A DNA stretch of 64,000 nt from Brachybacterium halotolerans (GTDB taxonomy: Bacteria; Actinomycetota; Actinomycetes; Actinomycetales; Dermabacteraceae). The notes under the pieces are model-generated. The model had not been told where the DNA came from, made no database searches, and saw nothing but the letters and a program-made list of their open reading frames with translations. The DNA is taken from NCBI RefSeq assembly GCF_016623465.1, contig NZ_JAEDAJ010000011.1, positions 1 through 64,000 of the forward strand. The letters are read 5' to 3'. The position numbers were made by a program, and so were the translations under genes. Below, piece after piece: positions 6,780 to 16,074 of this stretch (the first letter of the stretch is position 1; each line of letters starts with the position of its first letter).

Positions 6780-8033
6780 ATGCCGATGATGGACAGGGCC
6801 GCACTCCTCTCACGCCGAGCGCTGCTCGCGGGCGCAGGCGTGGGGCTGCTCGGCGCCTCCGGTGCGCTGACGGCCTGCGGCGGGCCCACCGGGGACCCCA
6901 GCACGCGGCTGTACACCTGGATCTCGAGCGCGAGCGACCGCGAGCAGTGGGAGGCGTTCATCGGGGCCGCGAAGCAGGAGGATCCCGGATTCGCCCTCAC
7001 CCTCGAGGGTCCCAGCTTCGAGGACTTCTGGACCAAGGCGAAGACGCGGATGACGGCGAAGGACGCGCCTGCGCTGCTGACCACGCAGGCGGCCAGGACG
7101 CAGGAGATCGGCCCCCTGCTCGCTCCGCTCGATGGTCTCGCGCAGGACGCGGGCGTCGACCTGGGCGCCTTCAACGAGGCGATGATGACCGCCATGACGG
7201 TCGACGGCACGATCCGCGCCGTCCCGTACGACGCCGAGCCGATGGTCCTCTACTTCAACCGCTCCCTGTTCGAGGCCGCGGGTCTCGAGCTGCCCGGTCT
7301 CGACTACACGACGGACCACTTCCTCGATGATGCGAAGGCGCTGACCTCCGGCGACGTCCACGGCCTCGCGATCTCCGCGGGCCTCGTGCACCTGGGCATG
7401 GCGATCGGCTTCGCCGACGGCGGAGCCCCCGTCGCCGACGGCGGTCTCACGCTCACCGACCCCGCGATCGTCGAGGGCATGCAGTTCGGATTCGACCTCG
7501 TCACCGAGCACGGCGTCGCGACGGCCCCGTCGGCCGTGGACTCCGAACCGGCCGCTCAGCAGGAGCTCATGGGCGGCACCGCCGCGATGTACGTCGACGG
7601 GCCGTGGATGTACCAGGTGTACGCCGACGCCCTCGGCGACGACCTCGGCGTCGGCGTCATCCCCTCGCGCAGCGGCGATGCACGCGGGCTGATCCAGGGG
7701 TCGGGCTTCGGGATCGCAGCCGAGGCAGACGACCCCGCCGCGGCGTTCCGGACGCTCGCGGCCATCACGACCCCGAACGTCATCGGCAGTGTGGCCCACG
7801 CGCGCGGCACGTTCCCTTCGCTCGCGCAGGAGCGGGACCGCTGGGCGGAGGGGAAGCCCGAGGACAGCGTCCGCGCCGTGACCGCGCTCGCGGACTCGGG
7901 GCAGCCGCTGGTCACCACGTCGAACTGGAACGAGATCGTCTCGGTCTTCGCCCAGTACGCGACCGACGGCTTCCGGGGGCGCCGGACGGCGCAGCAGATC
8001 CTCGGCGAGATCCAGGAGGCGACCGCACGATGA
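6780..8033 (+). CDS. ABC sugar transporter solute-binding lipoprotein (CUT1), probably for fuco-oligosaccharides
   Basis: A 417-residue extracellular binding protein. The N-terminus has SRRALLAGAG (a twin-arginine-like pair), a hydrophobic stretch and the lipobox LTAC with Cys at about residue 31. The body is typical of the MalE/UgpB class (YTWISSASDREQWEAF; YFNRSLFEAAG; YVDGPWMYQVY; INPNVIG-like region near the end). ATG 6780 is preferred because it keeps the signal peptide compact; a GTG at 6726 and ATGs at 6786/6789 are alternatives. It is the first gene of the fucose operon and overlaps the next gene. The substrate is inferred from the co-transcribed fucosidase and fucose pathway. Confidence 0.88.
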   Translation: MPMMDRAALLSRRALLAGAGVGLLGASGALTACGGPTGDPSTRLYTWISSASDREQWEAFIGAAKQEDPGFALTLEGPSFEDFWTKAKTRMTAKDAPALLTTQAARTQEIGPLLAPLDGLAQDAGVDLGAFNEAMMTAMTVDGTIRAVPYDAEPMVLYFNRSLFEAAGLELPGLDYTTDHFLDDAKALTSGDVHGLAISAGLVHLGMAIGFADGGAPVADGGLTLTDPAIVEGMQFGFDLVTEHGVATAPSAVDSEPAAQQELMGGTAAMYVDGPWMYQVYADALGDDLGVGVIPSRSGDARGLIQGSGFGIAAEADDPAAAFRTLAAITTPNVIGSVAHARGTFPSLAQERDRWAEGKPEDSVRAVTALADSGQPLVTTSNWNEIVSVFAQYATDGFRGRRTAQQILGEIQEATAR

Positions 8034-8977
8034 CCGCAGCTCTCGACCACGCGCCCGCGTCGGCCCCCGCCGCGCCCGCGCGCCGCCCGCAGCGCACGGG
8101 CCGAGGCCGCCCGGCGCGCTGGCCCGCCGTCCTCTACCTCGGCCCAGGCATGCTCGGGTTCGCCGTCTTCATCGTCGTGCCCCTCGCGGCCTCGCTGGTC
8201 ATCAGTGTGTTCGACTGGCCGCTGCTGGGGTCGCCCCGCTTCGTCGGGCTGGAGAACTACCGGTACATGCTCGCCGGGGACCCGGCGTTCTGGCGCAGCC
8301 TGCTGAACACCCTGATCTTCGCGGTGCTCTACACGGCCGTGAACCTCGCCGTCGCCCTGGGGCTCAGCTACTGGCTGATGAACCTCGGCGGACGCTGGGC
8401 GGCGTTCTTCCGGGTCCTGTTCTTCATCCCCGTGGTGACGCCGATGATCGGCAACGCGCTGGTCTTCCGTCTCCTGCTCGACGACGACGGCGTGGTCAAC
8501 GCCCTGCTCGCACATCTCGGGATCACCGGTCCGCAGTGGCTGAACACCGCGGGATGGGCGATGATCTCGCTGGTGATGATGTCCCTGTGGCAGGGGATGG
8601 GCTACAACATCATCGTCCTCGGGGCGGGGATCTCCGGCATCAGCCCCACCGTCCTCGAAGCCTCTCGGATCGACGGCGCCGGTCCCGTGAACCGCTTCGT
8701 CCGAGTGGTCTTCCCGATGCTCTCGCCCACGATCTTCTTCTGCACGATCATGACCGTGATCGGCGCGTTCAAGGTCTTCGCCCAGCCCTACGCCCTCACC
8801 GAGGGCGGGCCGGGCAACGCGACCAACACGCTCGTGCTCCACCTCTACCGTAACGGCTTCTCGTTCGATCGCCTCGGCTACGCCTCCGCGCTCGCCTGGG
8901 CGCTCTTCGTGATCGTCATGCTCATCACCGCCGTCCAGTTCAGCCAGCAGAAGAGGTGGGTCTCCTATGACAGCTGA
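8030..8977 (+). CDS. ABC sugar transporter permease, MalF/UgpA type
   Basis: A 315-residue inner-membrane protein with about six transmembrane segments after an Ala/Pro/Arg-rich cytoplasmic N-terminus. The EAA motif that docks the ATPase is ISGISPTVLEASRIDGAGPVN, about 90 residues from the end. The start ATG overlaps the stop of the binding protein (ATGA) and has AGGAGG 11 bases upstream, so translation is coupled. It pairs with the following MalG-type permease. No ATPase gene is in the operon. Confidence 0.92.
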   Translation: MTAALDHAPASAPAAPARRPQRTGRGRPARWPAVLYLGPGMLGFAVFIVVPLAASLVISVFDWPLLGSPRFVGLENYRYMLAGDPAFWRSLLNTLIFAVLYTAVNLAVALGLSYWLMNLGGRWAAFFRVLFFIPVVTPMIGNALVFRLLLDDDGVVNALLAHLGITGPQWLNTAGWAMISLVMMSLWQGMGYNIIVLGAGISGISPTVLEASRIDGAGPVNRFVRVVFPMLSPTIFFCTIMTVIGAFKVFAQPYALTEGGPGNATNTLVLHLYRNGFSFDRLGYASALAWALFVIVMLITAVQFSQQKRWVSYDS

Positions 8978-9839
8978 CGTGACAGCCCGGCGCGCCGCCC
9001 CGGCCCCGCGCCGCAGGGGCATCCGCCCGGGCCGCCTGATCTCCCGCATCCTGATCTGCGTGGTGGGACTGGCCTTCGCCTTCCCATTCCTCTGGATGCT
9101 CGCGACGTCGCTGAAGCCGACCGACGAGGTCTTCGCGACCGGCACCAGCCCGCTGGGCTCCCGCTTGGAGTGGTCGAACTACCTGACCGCGTGGACGGCC
9201 ATCCCCTTCGCGCGGATCCTCGTCAACAGCTTCCTCATCGCCCTCGTGGGGGCTGCGATCACGGTGACGGTCTCCGTGCTCAGCGCCTATGCGTTCACGC
9301 GCTTCGCCTTCCGTGGACGCGCGACCCTGTTCGGCGCGTTCCTGGCGACGATGGTGCTGCCGCAGGAGGTGCTGATCATCCCGCTGTACCTGATGATGCA
9401 GGAGCTGGGCCTGGTGAACTCCTACCCCGCGCTGATCCTCCCCTTCGCCTTCGGGGCCTTCGGCACCTTCCTGATCCGCCAGTTCCTGCTCAGCCTCCCC
9501 GCCGACTACGAGGAGGCCGCGACGATCGACGGGGCAGGACGGCTGCGCACCCTGGTCAGCATCATCGTCCCGCTGCTGCGCGCCCCGATCTCCGTGGTCT
9601 TCGTCTTCGCGTTCATCGAGTACTGGGCGAGCTTCCTGTGGCCGCTGATCATCGTCAACGACTCCTGGATGGCGACGGTGCCCATCGGCCTGCAGATGTT
9701 CTCCGGTGAGCGCGGCACCGACTGGGGGCCGCTGATGGCGGCCGTCACCCTGGTCGTCCTGCCCAGCCTGCTGATCGTCGTGCTGCTCCAGAAGCAGCTG
9801 CAGCAGGGGGTGAGCATGGGCGGCTTCGGAGGCCGCTGA
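8967..9839 (+). CDS. ABC sugar transporter permease, MalG/UgpE type
   Basis: A 290-residue permease with six predicted membrane helices and an EAA loop, LPADYEEAATIDGAGRLRT, near residue 190. It overlaps the preceding permease by 11 bases and forms the heterodimeric channel with it. The C-terminus QLQQGVSMGGFGG is the typical end of this family (QG...G.VKG-like). The fucosidase gene follows 60 bases later. Confidence 0.92.
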   Translation: MTADVTARRAAPAPRRRGIRPGRLISRILICVVGLAFAFPFLWMLATSLKPTDEVFATGTSPLGSRLEWSNYLTAWTAIPFARILVNSFLIALVGAAITVTVSVLSAYAFTRFAFRGRATLFGAFLATMVLPQEVLIIPLYLMMQELGLVNSYPALILPFAFGAFGTFLIRQFLLSLPADYEEAATIDGAGRLRTLVSIIVPLLRAPISVVFVFAFIEYWASFLWPLIIVNDSWMATVPIGLQMFSGERGTDWGPLMAAVTLVVLPSLLIVVLLQKQLQQGVSMGGFGGR

Positions 9840-9899
9840 CTCTTCGCCGATCTTCCCGACCGACCCCGCACCACCTGCATCCGAGGAGACGATGAACCC

Positions 9900-11318
9900 A
9901 TGGCCGCCGACACCGACAGCAGCATGAGCACAGCCCCCGAGACCTCCGCCGGCGACACCCCTTCGCGCGGGGACTCCGCCCCCGCGCACTCCGCCCCCGG
10001 GGCGTCCGGCTCCGACAACGCCCCCACCACGACCGCGGACGACACCCAGCGCTGGGCCGACCTCCCCACCCGCCACCCCGACTGGTACCGCGACGCCCCG
10101 CTGGGCATCTTCATCCACTGGGGCGCGTACGCCGTCCCTGCCTGGGCGGAGCCGATCGGCGAGCTCGGCACCTTCGACAACGACCACGAGTGGTTCTCCC
10201 ACAACCCCTACGCCGAGTGGTACTTCAACACGATCCGGCTCGACGGCTCGCCCGCTCAGCAGCACCAGCAGCAGGTGTTCGGCGGGGCGCCCTACGACGA
10301 CTTCCTGGACGCCTGGGACGCCTCGGCGTTCGACGCCCGCGCCTGGGCGGACCTGTTCCGCCGGGCGGGCGCCGACTACGTCGTGCCCACCACCAAGCAC
10401 CACGACGGCATCACCCTGTGGGATGCCCCCGGCACAGGGGACCGCAACACGGTCGCCCGCGGACCCCGCCGCGACATCGTCGGCGAGCTCGCCGAGGCCA
10501 CCACGGGCGCCGGCCTGCGCTTCGGCGTCTACTACTCCGGCGGCCTGGACTGGCACGTGCGGCCGACGGACCCCATCGGCCTCGAGGGCGCCGCCGAGCG
10601 CATGCCCCATCCCCGGGACGACGAGTACGGCACGTACTGCTCCGCCCACGTGCGCGACCTCATCGACCGCTACGCGCCCGACGTCTTCTGGAACGACATC
10701 GGCTGGCCCGAGGAGAACCACCACTTCGGCCCCGGCGGGCTCGGCGAGCTGCTCGAGCACTTCTACGCGCAGCGACCGGAGGGCCTGATCAACGACCGTT
10801 TCTCCGGCGCCCACCACGATTTCGTGACCACCGAGTATCAGGCCGGGGAGATCCCCGAGGGCGAGGCCTGGGAGAACTGCCGCGGCATCGGTCTGTCGTT
10901 CGGCTACAACCAGGTCGAGGGCACCGAGCAGTACCTCACCGTCGCCCAGGCGGTCCGCCACGTCGTCGACGCCGTCTCCAAGGGCGGGCGCGTGCTCCTC
11001 AACGTCGGCCCGAAGGCCGACGGCACCCTGCCCGAGCCCCAGGTCGCCGTCCTCGAGGGCCTCGGCGAGTTCATGGCCGAGCACAAGGCGCACCTGGCCG
11101 GCTCCACGGGCCTCGGCGAGCTCGAGATCCCCGGGACGACCTGGGCGCGCGCCGTGGAGAAGGACGGCACCGTGCATGTCTTCCTCAGCGGGCCCGCCGG
11201 GGAGATCGATGTCCCCGCGAGCGCGCTGCCCGCGGCCGACTGGACCGAGGGCGGCGTGCGCGTGCGCCTCGCGGGCGAGGACGCACCGCCCGTCGCGATC
11301 AGCGCGCCCTCCGCCTGA
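9900..11318 (+). CDS. Alpha-L-fucosidase, GH29, cytoplasmic
   Basis: A 472-residue enzyme releasing L-fucose from the non-reducing end of glycans. GH29 hallmarks: [45 protein letters not shown], and [10 protein letters not shown] with Asp266 as the likely catalytic nucleophile; [13 protein letters not shown] lies near the C-terminus. The first 45 residues are Ser/Thr/Pro-rich and lack a hydrophobic segment, so secretion is unlikely. ATG 9900 follows GAGGAGAC at a slightly long distance; an ATG at 9892 is out of frame. Its place directly after the importer suggests it acts on imported oligosaccharides and feeds fucose to the four downstream/facing enzymes. Confidence 0.93.
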   Translation: MAADTDSSMSTAPETSAGDTPSRGDSAPAHSAPGASGSDNAPTTTADDTQRWADLPTRHPDWYRDAPLGIFIHWGAYAVPAWAEPIGELGTFDNDHEWFSHNPYAEWYFNTIRLDGSPAQQHQQQVFGGAPYDDFLDAWDASAFDARAWADLFRRAGADYVVPTTKHHDGITLWDAPGTGDRNTVARGPRRDIVGELAEATTGAGLRFGVYYSGGLDWHVRPTDPIGLEGAAERMPHPRDDEYGTYCSAHVRDLIDRYAPDVFWNDIGWPEENHHFGPGGLGELLEHFYAQRPEGLINDRFSGAHHDFVTTEYQAGEIPEGEAWENCRGIGLSFGYNQVEGTEQYLTVAQAVRHVVDAVSKGGRVLLNVGPKADGTLPEPQVAVLEGLGEFMAEHKAHLAGSTGLGELEIPGTTWARAVEKDGTVHVFLSGPAGEIDVPASALPAADWTEGGVRVRLAGEDAPPVAISAPSA

Positions 11319-11365
11319 CCCCGCCCTACCCACCGACCCGCCGACCGAACCGAGGACAACCACCG

Positions 11366-12676
11366 GTGAGCACCTTCGTCCCCTTCGACGTCCGCGACGT
11401 CCGCTTCCCCACGAGCCGCGACCTCGACGGCTCGGACGCGATGAACCCCGATCCCGACTACTCGGCCGCGTACCTCACGATCTGCACGGACACCGAGGAT
11501 CCCGCCGATGCCGGGACGAGCCTCGTGTTCACCATCGGCCGTGGCAACGACGTGCAGAGCGCGGCGATCAGGGCCCTCGAGCCGCACGTGATCGGGAGGG
11601 ACGTCGAGGAGGTGCTCGCCGACCTCGGCGGGATGCAGAAGGAGCTCGACGGCGACTCGCAGCTGCGGTGGCTCGGCCCGGAGACGGGCGTGATGGCGAT
11701 GGCGATCGGCGCCGTGGTCAACGCGCTGTGGGACCTGCGCGCGCGCCGCGAGGGACGGCCGCTGTGGCTGACCCTCGCGATGCTCGACCCCGAGGAGATC
11801 CTCGACCTCGTCGACTTCCGGTATCTCACCGACGCCCTCACCCGCGAGGAGGCCCGGGAAATCCTGCAGCACGGGGCCGAGGGCCGCGAGGAGCGCATCG
11901 CCGCGGTGCGCGCGCACGGCGTCCCCGCCTACACGACGACCCCGGGCTGGCTCGGCTACAGCGACGAGAAGCTGCGCCGCCTGCTGCGGGAGGCGCGGGA
12001 CGACGGCTTCGAGATGGTCAAGCTCAAGGTCGGGGCCGACGTCGATGACGACGTGCGCCGCCTCGCCCTCGCGCGCGCCGAGATGGGGGAGGGCTTCCCG
12101 ATCGCGGTGGACGCGAACCAGCGCTGGGACGTCGCCGAGGCGATCGAGTGGCTGAACCGGCTCGCGCCTCACGACCCCTACTGGATCGAGGAGCCGACGT
12201 TCCCCGGGGACGTCCTCGCCCACGCCGCGATCCGCCGGGGCGTGGGCCCGCTCCAGGTCGCGACCGGCGAGCAGGGCGCGAACCGGATCGTGTTCAAGCA
12301 GCTGCTGCAGGCTGGCGCGATCGACGTACTCCAGCTCGACGCGACCCGCGTCGCGGGGATCGGTGAGAACGTCGCGAACCTGCTGCTCGCCGCGAAGTTC
12401 GGCGTGCCGGTCTGCCCCCATGCGGGCGGCGTGGGCCTGTGCGAGATGGTGCAGCACCTCGCGTTCTTCGATGCCGTCGCGATCGGGGGCGAGGACCCCC
12501 GGCGCCGCATCGAGTTCGTCGACCACCTGCACGAGCACTTCGAGGTGCCGGTGCGCGTCGAGCGCGGCGCCTACCGCGCGCCCGAGGAGCCCGGCGGCGG
12601 AGCGCGCATGCTCGAGGCTTCGGTCCGGGACCACGAGTTCCCCGGCGGCGTCGTGTGGTCGGGAGAGCCCGCATGA
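11366..12676 (+). CDS. L-fuconate dehydratase (enolase superfamily)
   Basis: A 436-residue mandelate-racemase-type enzyme converting L-fuconate to 2-keto-3-deoxy-L-fuconate. Visible active-site pieces: MVKLKVGAD (general-base lysine), metal ligands Asp249 (AVDANQRW), Glu275 ([10 protein letters not shown]) and Glu302 (ATGEQGANR), and His352 in [15 protein letters not shown]. The early [14 protein letters not shown] is characteristic of fuconate dehydratases. The GTG at 11366 is chosen from that conserved N-terminus and a GAGGA site about 10 bases upstream; the much longer open frame upstream is out-of-family. Its stop overlaps the start of the aldo/keto reductase (ATGA). Confidence 0.93.
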   Translation: MSTFVPFDVRDVRFPTSRDLDGSDAMNPDPDYSAAYLTICTDTEDPADAGTSLVFTIGRGNDVQSAAIRALEPHVIGRDVEEVLADLGGMQKELDGDSQLRWLGPETGVMAMAIGAVVNALWDLRARREGRPLWLTLAMLDPEEILDLVDFRYLTDALTREEAREILQHGAEGREERIAAVRAHGVPAYTTTPGWLGYSDEKLRRLLREARDDGFEMVKLKVGADVDDDVRRLALARAEMGEGFPIAVDANQRWDVAEAIEWLNRLAPHDPYWIEEPTFPGDVLAHAAIRRGVGPLQVATGEQGANRIVFKQLLQAGAIDVLQLDATRVAGIGENVANLLLAAKFGVPVCPHAGGVGLCEMVQHLAFFDAVAIGGEDPRRRIEFVDHLHEHFEVPVRVERGAYRAPEEPGGGARMLEASVRDHEFPGGVVWSGEPA

Positions 12677-13662
12677 GCGCGGCCGGCCTGCGCCTCCCGC
12701 TGCCGCGTCTCGGCTTCGGCGCCGCCCAGCTCGGCAACCTCTACCGGGTCACCACCGACGAGGAGGCCGACGGCGCGGTCGCCGCCGCCTGGGAGCAGGG
12801 GATCCGGTACTTCGACACCGCCCCGCACTACGGGATCGGCACCAGCGAGCGCCGCCTCGGCGAGCGGCTCCGGGGCCTCCCGCGCGAGGAGTACCTGGTC
12901 TCCACGAAGGTGGGCCGCCTGCTCGACCCCGGCCCCGGCACGGGCGATGACCACGCGAACGCCTTCTGGGTCCCGGACGACCACGTGCGCCGCTGGGACT
13001 TCTCCGAGGCCGGCGTGCGCGCCTCCCACCAGGCGTCGCTCGAGCGCCTGGGCCTGGATCGCGTGGACATCCTGTACGCCCACGACCCGGAGGAGGGACC
13101 GACGGAGCAGGCCTTCGCGGAGGGCCTGCCGGCGCTGGCCCGCATGCGCGAGGAGGGCCTCGTGGACGCGGTCGGCGTCGGCTCGAAGGACGCCGCCGTG
13201 TGCACACGGGCCGTGCGCACCGGACTGGTCGACCTCGTCATGCTCTCGGGCCGGTTCACGCTCCTCGAGCAGGACGCCGCGCGCGAGCTGCTCGAGGCGT
13301 GCCGGGAGCACGACGTGCAGGTGGTCGCCGTGAGCGTCTTCAACTCCGGCCTGCTCTCCCAGCCCGTCGTCCCCGACGACGCCACCTACGAGTACGCCGC
13401 CGCACCGGCCGAGATCCTCGCGCATGCCCGCGCCCTCGCCGCGCTCGCCGAGGACCACGGCATCACCCTGCCCGATCTGGCCGTCCAGTACCCGCTGCGC
13501 CACCCGGCGATCGCCTCGGTGGTGCTGGGCATGCGGACCGCGGGGCAGGTGGTCTCGAACGTCGAGCGGATGCGGCAGCACGTGCCGGAGGCGGCGTGGG
13601 AGGCGGTCGCCGCGCTCGAGGCGGAATGGACGGAGCAGACCGCCGGGGCGCGTGATGCGTGA
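12673..13662 (+). CDS. Aldo/keto reductase, L-fucose (D-threo-aldose) 1-dehydrogenase
   Basis: A 329-residue TIM-barrel oxidoreductase that should oxidise L-fucose to L-fucono-1,5-lactone using NAD(P). The AKR signature is clear: [20 protein letters not shown] with Asp48 and Tyr53, VSTKVGRLL (catalytic Lys), and [13 protein letters not shown]. This subfamily (D-threo-aldose dehydrogenase) is a standard partner of fuconate dehydratase and lactonase, both adjacent here with overlapping ends. First step of the pathway. Confidence 0.9.
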   Translation: MSAAGLRLPLPRLGFGAAQLGNLYRVTTDEEADGAVAAAWEQGIRYFDTAPHYGIGTSERRLGERLRGLPREEYLVSTKVGRLLDPGPGTGDDHANAFWVPDDHVRRWDFSEAGVRASHQASLERLGLDRVDILYAHDPEEGPTEQAFAEGLPALARMREEGLVDAVGVGSKDAAVCTRAVRTGLVDLVMLSGRFTLLEQDAARELLEACREHDVQVVAVSVFNSGLLSQPVVPDDATYEYAAAPAEILAHARALAALAEDHGITLPDLAVQYPLRHPAIASVVLGMRTAGQVVSNVERMRQHVPEAAWEAVAALEAEWTEQTAGARDA

Positions 13663-14581
13663 TTCCGTCGTTCCTGCGGTCACCGATGACGTGGGCGCCC
13701 GCATGGCGGTCACCGATGCTCACCTGCACCTCTGGGACCTGCAGCGGAGCTCCTACGCCTGGCTCGCGGGGGCGCCCGAGGCGCTGCGCCGCACGGGCGA
13801 GTGGTCGATGGTGCGCGACGGGCTGGCAGCGCTCGGCGTCACCCGCGTGATCCTGGTCCAGGCCGACGACGCCCCCGAGGACACCGCCCACCTCCAGCGC
13901 ACCGCCCGCGCGATCGAGGCGGAGGGCACGGGGATCTCGGCAGCGACCCCGCGCTTCACGGCCGACGTCGTCGGCTGGCTGCCGCTCGAGGACCCCGACG
14001 CGGCCGCAGACGCGCTCGCCGACCCCGCCGTCGCCGACCACCTGGTCGGCGTGCGGCACCTCGTCCACGACGAGCCGGATCGGGGATTCCTCGAGCGCCC
14101 CGCCGTCGGCCGCTCGCTCGAGCTCCTGGCCGCCGCCGGCCTCCCGCTCGACGTGCCCGACGCCTTCCCCCGTCACATGGAGCAGGTGGTCCGCCTCGCC
14201 GCGGCGCACCCCGAGCTCACCCTGGTGCTCGACCACCTCGGCAAGCCGCCGCTCGGCGACGGCGAGCAGATGGCGTTCTGGAGGGCGGCGCTCGAGCGGA
14301 TCGCCGCCGCACCGCGCACCGTCGCGAAGCTCTCCGGCCTTGCGACCAGCGGGAACGGCGCATACGCCCCGGCCGTGGCCTCGGCGCTCGAGCTGTTCGG
14401 GCCCTCGCGGCTGATGGTCGGCTCCGACTGGCCGATCGCCCCGTCGGCCTTCACCCTCGACGGCTTCTGCCCGCTGCTCGCCCACGTGCGCGAGCAGCTC
14501 GCCGGAGACGACGAGGCGCTTCGTGAGGTGCTGCAGGGGACCGCGGAGCGGGTCTACACGCGGGCCGGGGCGACCGGGTAG
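13655..14581 (+). CDS. Amidohydrolase, probable L-fucono-1,5-lactonase
   Basis: A 308-residue amidohydrolase-2 family protein that should open L-fuconolactone to L-fuconate. The N-terminal VTDAHLHLWD (His23, His25) and the later LVLDHLGKPPLGDG and MVGSDWPIAP (catalytic Asp) define the family. It overlaps the reductase gene by 8 bases. An internal ATG at 13703 (just before VTDAHLH) matches the usual start of relatives and is an alternative. Last gene of the plus-strand fucose operon; its stop is 4 bases from the stop of the facing GntR gene. Confidence 0.9.
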   Translation: MRDSVVPAVTDDVGARMAVTDAHLHLWDLQRSSYAWLAGAPEALRRTGEWSMVRDGLAALGVTRVILVQADDAPEDTAHLQRTARAIEAEGTGISAATPRFTADVVGWLPLEDPDAAADALADPAVADHLVGVRHLVHDEPDRGFLERPAVGRSLELLAAAGLPLDVPDAFPRHMEQVVRLAAAHPELTLVLDHLGKPPLGDGEQMAFWRAALERIAAAPRTVAKLSGLATSGNGAYAPAVASALELFGPSRLMVGSDWPIAPSAFTLDGFCPLLAHVREQLAGDDEALREVLQGTAERVYTRAGATG

Positions 14582-14594
14582 CCGGTCACGCCCC
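14567..14594. terminator. Bidirectional hairpin spanning both stop codons
   Basis: GGGGCGACCGG-gtag-CCGGTcaCGCCCC forms a stem of 10-11 pairs with a two-base bulge. It covers the stop codons of the lactonase and GntR genes, which end 4 bases apart, so one structure could end both transcripts. There is no U-tract, as is common in high-GC actinobacteria. Confidence 0.55.
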
Positions 14595-15311
14595 CGTCGC
14601 CGGGTCCGTCCCCTCGGCCGCCGCGTCCTCGGGCATCCCCTGCCGGATCAGCCAGGACTCGACGCCCGCGACGTGGGAGGTCGCGTAGGCGCGGGCGAGG
14701 TCGGCCCGACCTGCGCGCAGCGCCTCGAGGATCCGCGAGTGCTCGGCGAGCGTCCGCTCGACGGCCTCGGAGTCCGTGAGCCCGCGCCACACGCGCGCCC
14801 GCGAGGTCGAGCTCGCGAGCGAATCGAGCAGCGTGCTCAGGTACGCGTTCGGGCAGCGGTGGTTGATGAGCCGGTGGAAGGCGATGTCGGAGGCCACCAG
14901 CGCCTCGATGCCCGAGTCCGCGTTCAGCTGGGCGAGCATCTCGTCGAGCCGGGCGAAGTCCTCGTCGGTCAGGTGCGGGGCGGCCTGCTCGACCGCGATG
15001 GGCTCCATGAGCCGCCGCAGCTCGAGGATCTCGAGGTGCGAGGAGTCCTGGTGCAGGTCCAGCACGAAGGAGAGGGACTCCAGCAGCTGCTCGGGCTCGA
15101 GCGCGGTGACGTACGTGCCGTCGCCCTGGCGGACGTCCAGCACGCGGATCACCGAGAGCGCCTTCACGGCCTCGCGCAGGGAGTTGCGGGAGACGCCGAT
15201 CGTCTCGGCGAGCTCCTTCTCGGTGGGCAGGCGGTCGCCGGGCATGAGCTGCCCGTCGACCACCATCTGCTTGATGGCGGAGATCGCCTTGTCGCTGACT
15301 GCCGATGCCAT
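14586..15311 (-). CDS. GntR-family (FadR subfamily) repressor, likely of the fucose genes
   Basis: A 241-residue regulator. Residues about 5-75 are the GntR winged helix (GDRLPTEKELAETIGVSRNSLREAVKALSV, then GDGTYV). The rest is the all-helical FCD ligand domain with the metal-binding Asp/His pattern (DIAFHRLI; EHSRILEAL; HVAGVESWL). It is the last gene of the SDR/hydrolase operon, one base after the SDR stop. The two GACATC-N-GATGT palindromes before the facing fucose operons are its best candidate sites. The effector is presumably a pathway acid or fucose. Confidence 0.92.
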   Translation of the reverse strand: MASAVSDKAISAIKQMVVDGQLMPGDRLPTEKELAETIGVSRNSLREAVKALSVIRVLDVRQGDGTYVTALEPEQLLESLSFVLDLHQDSSHLEILELRRLMEPIAVEQAAPHLTDEDFARLDEMLAQLNADSGIEALVASDIAFHRLINHRCPNAYLSTLLDSLASSTSRARVWRGLTDSEAVERTLAEHSRILEALRAGRADLARAYATSHVAGVESWLIRQGMPEDAAAEGTDPATGA

Positions 15312-15312
15312 G

Positions 15313-16074
15313 TCAGTCCACCGGCCGGGTGCGCAGTCCGCTCATGCCCCCGTCGACCGCGAGCGAGGTGCCCGTGGTCGAGGAGTTCAGCGGGCTCGCG
15401 AGGAAGACCACGGACTCGGCGACCTCCTGCGGGGTGACCATGCGGCCCGTCGGCTGACGGGCGTCGAGCGCCGCCCTCTCGGCCACGGGATCGGGGAAGT
15501 TCTGGACCATGCGATCCACGAACTCGGTCGCGACGGTCCCCGGGTTCACGCAGTTCACGCGGATGCCCTCGCGCACGTGGTCGGTGGCCATCGCGAACGT
15601 CATCGCCTGCACGGCGCCCTTGGTCGCGGAGTAGAGCACCCGCTCCTGGAGGCCCGCGGTCGCGGCGATCGAGGACATGTTGACGATCGCTGCGTGCGCG
15701 GAGCGGCGCAGATGGGGGAGCGCGGCAGCGGTCACGCGAGCCATCGCGGTGACGTTCACGCTGAGCACGCGCGCCCACTGCTCGTCGTCGTTCGCGGTCA
15801 CGTCGCCCACGGCGCTCACGCCCGCGTTGTTCACGACCACGTCGATCCCGCCCAGGGACTCGGCGGCGGCGTCGACCGCGGTGCCCGTCGCCGCTCTGTC
15901 GCCCAGGTCGACCACGTGGACGGTCGCGCCCTCGGGCGCACCCGTCGGCGAGAGATCGAGGACGGCGACGCGCGCGCCGAGCCCCAGGAAGCGGGCCGAC
16001 GTCGCCCGGCCGATTCCCGAGCAGCCACCGGTGACCAGGACCTTCAGGCCCTCATAGGGGTTCGCGGGGGTCAT
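15313..16074 (-). CDS. SDR-family 2-keto-3-deoxy-L-fuconate dehydrogenase
   Basis: A 253-residue classical short-chain dehydrogenase: TGGCSGIG cofactor loop near residue 16, NNAGVS, catalytic SS...YSATK (Ser-Tyr-Lys), and PGTVATEFVDRM. Closest in style to the SDR step of oxidative fucose/rhamnose pathways, which oxidises 2-keto-3-deoxy-L-fuconate at C4 to the 2,4-diketo acid. It overlaps the upstream hydrolase gene by 4 bases. The specific substrate is inferred from the complete pathway around it. Confidence 0.88.
   Translation of the reverse strand: MTPANPYEGLKVLVTGGCSGIGRATSARFLGLGARVAVLDLSPTGAPEGATVHVVDLGDRAATGTAVDAAAESLGGIDVVVNNAGVSAVGDVTANDDEQWARVLSVNVTAMARVTAAALPHLRRSAHAAIVNMSSIAATAGLQERVLYSATKGAVQAMTFAMATDHVREGIRVNCVNPGTVATEFVDRMVQNFPDPVAERAALDARQPTGRMVTPQEVAESVVFLASPLNSSTTGTSLAVDGGMSGLRTRPVD

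Noticed and set aside
8940-11363. 807-codon open frame opposite the permease and fucosidase genes
   Set aside because: Shadow of strongly recognised plus-strand genes; low-complexity Val/Gly/Arg/His content and no start signal.
10190-12676. Long 828-codon version of fuconate dehydratase
   Set aside because: The first 390 codons are antisense-like Arg/Gly-rich translation across the fucosidase gene; family alignment begins at the GTG at 11366.
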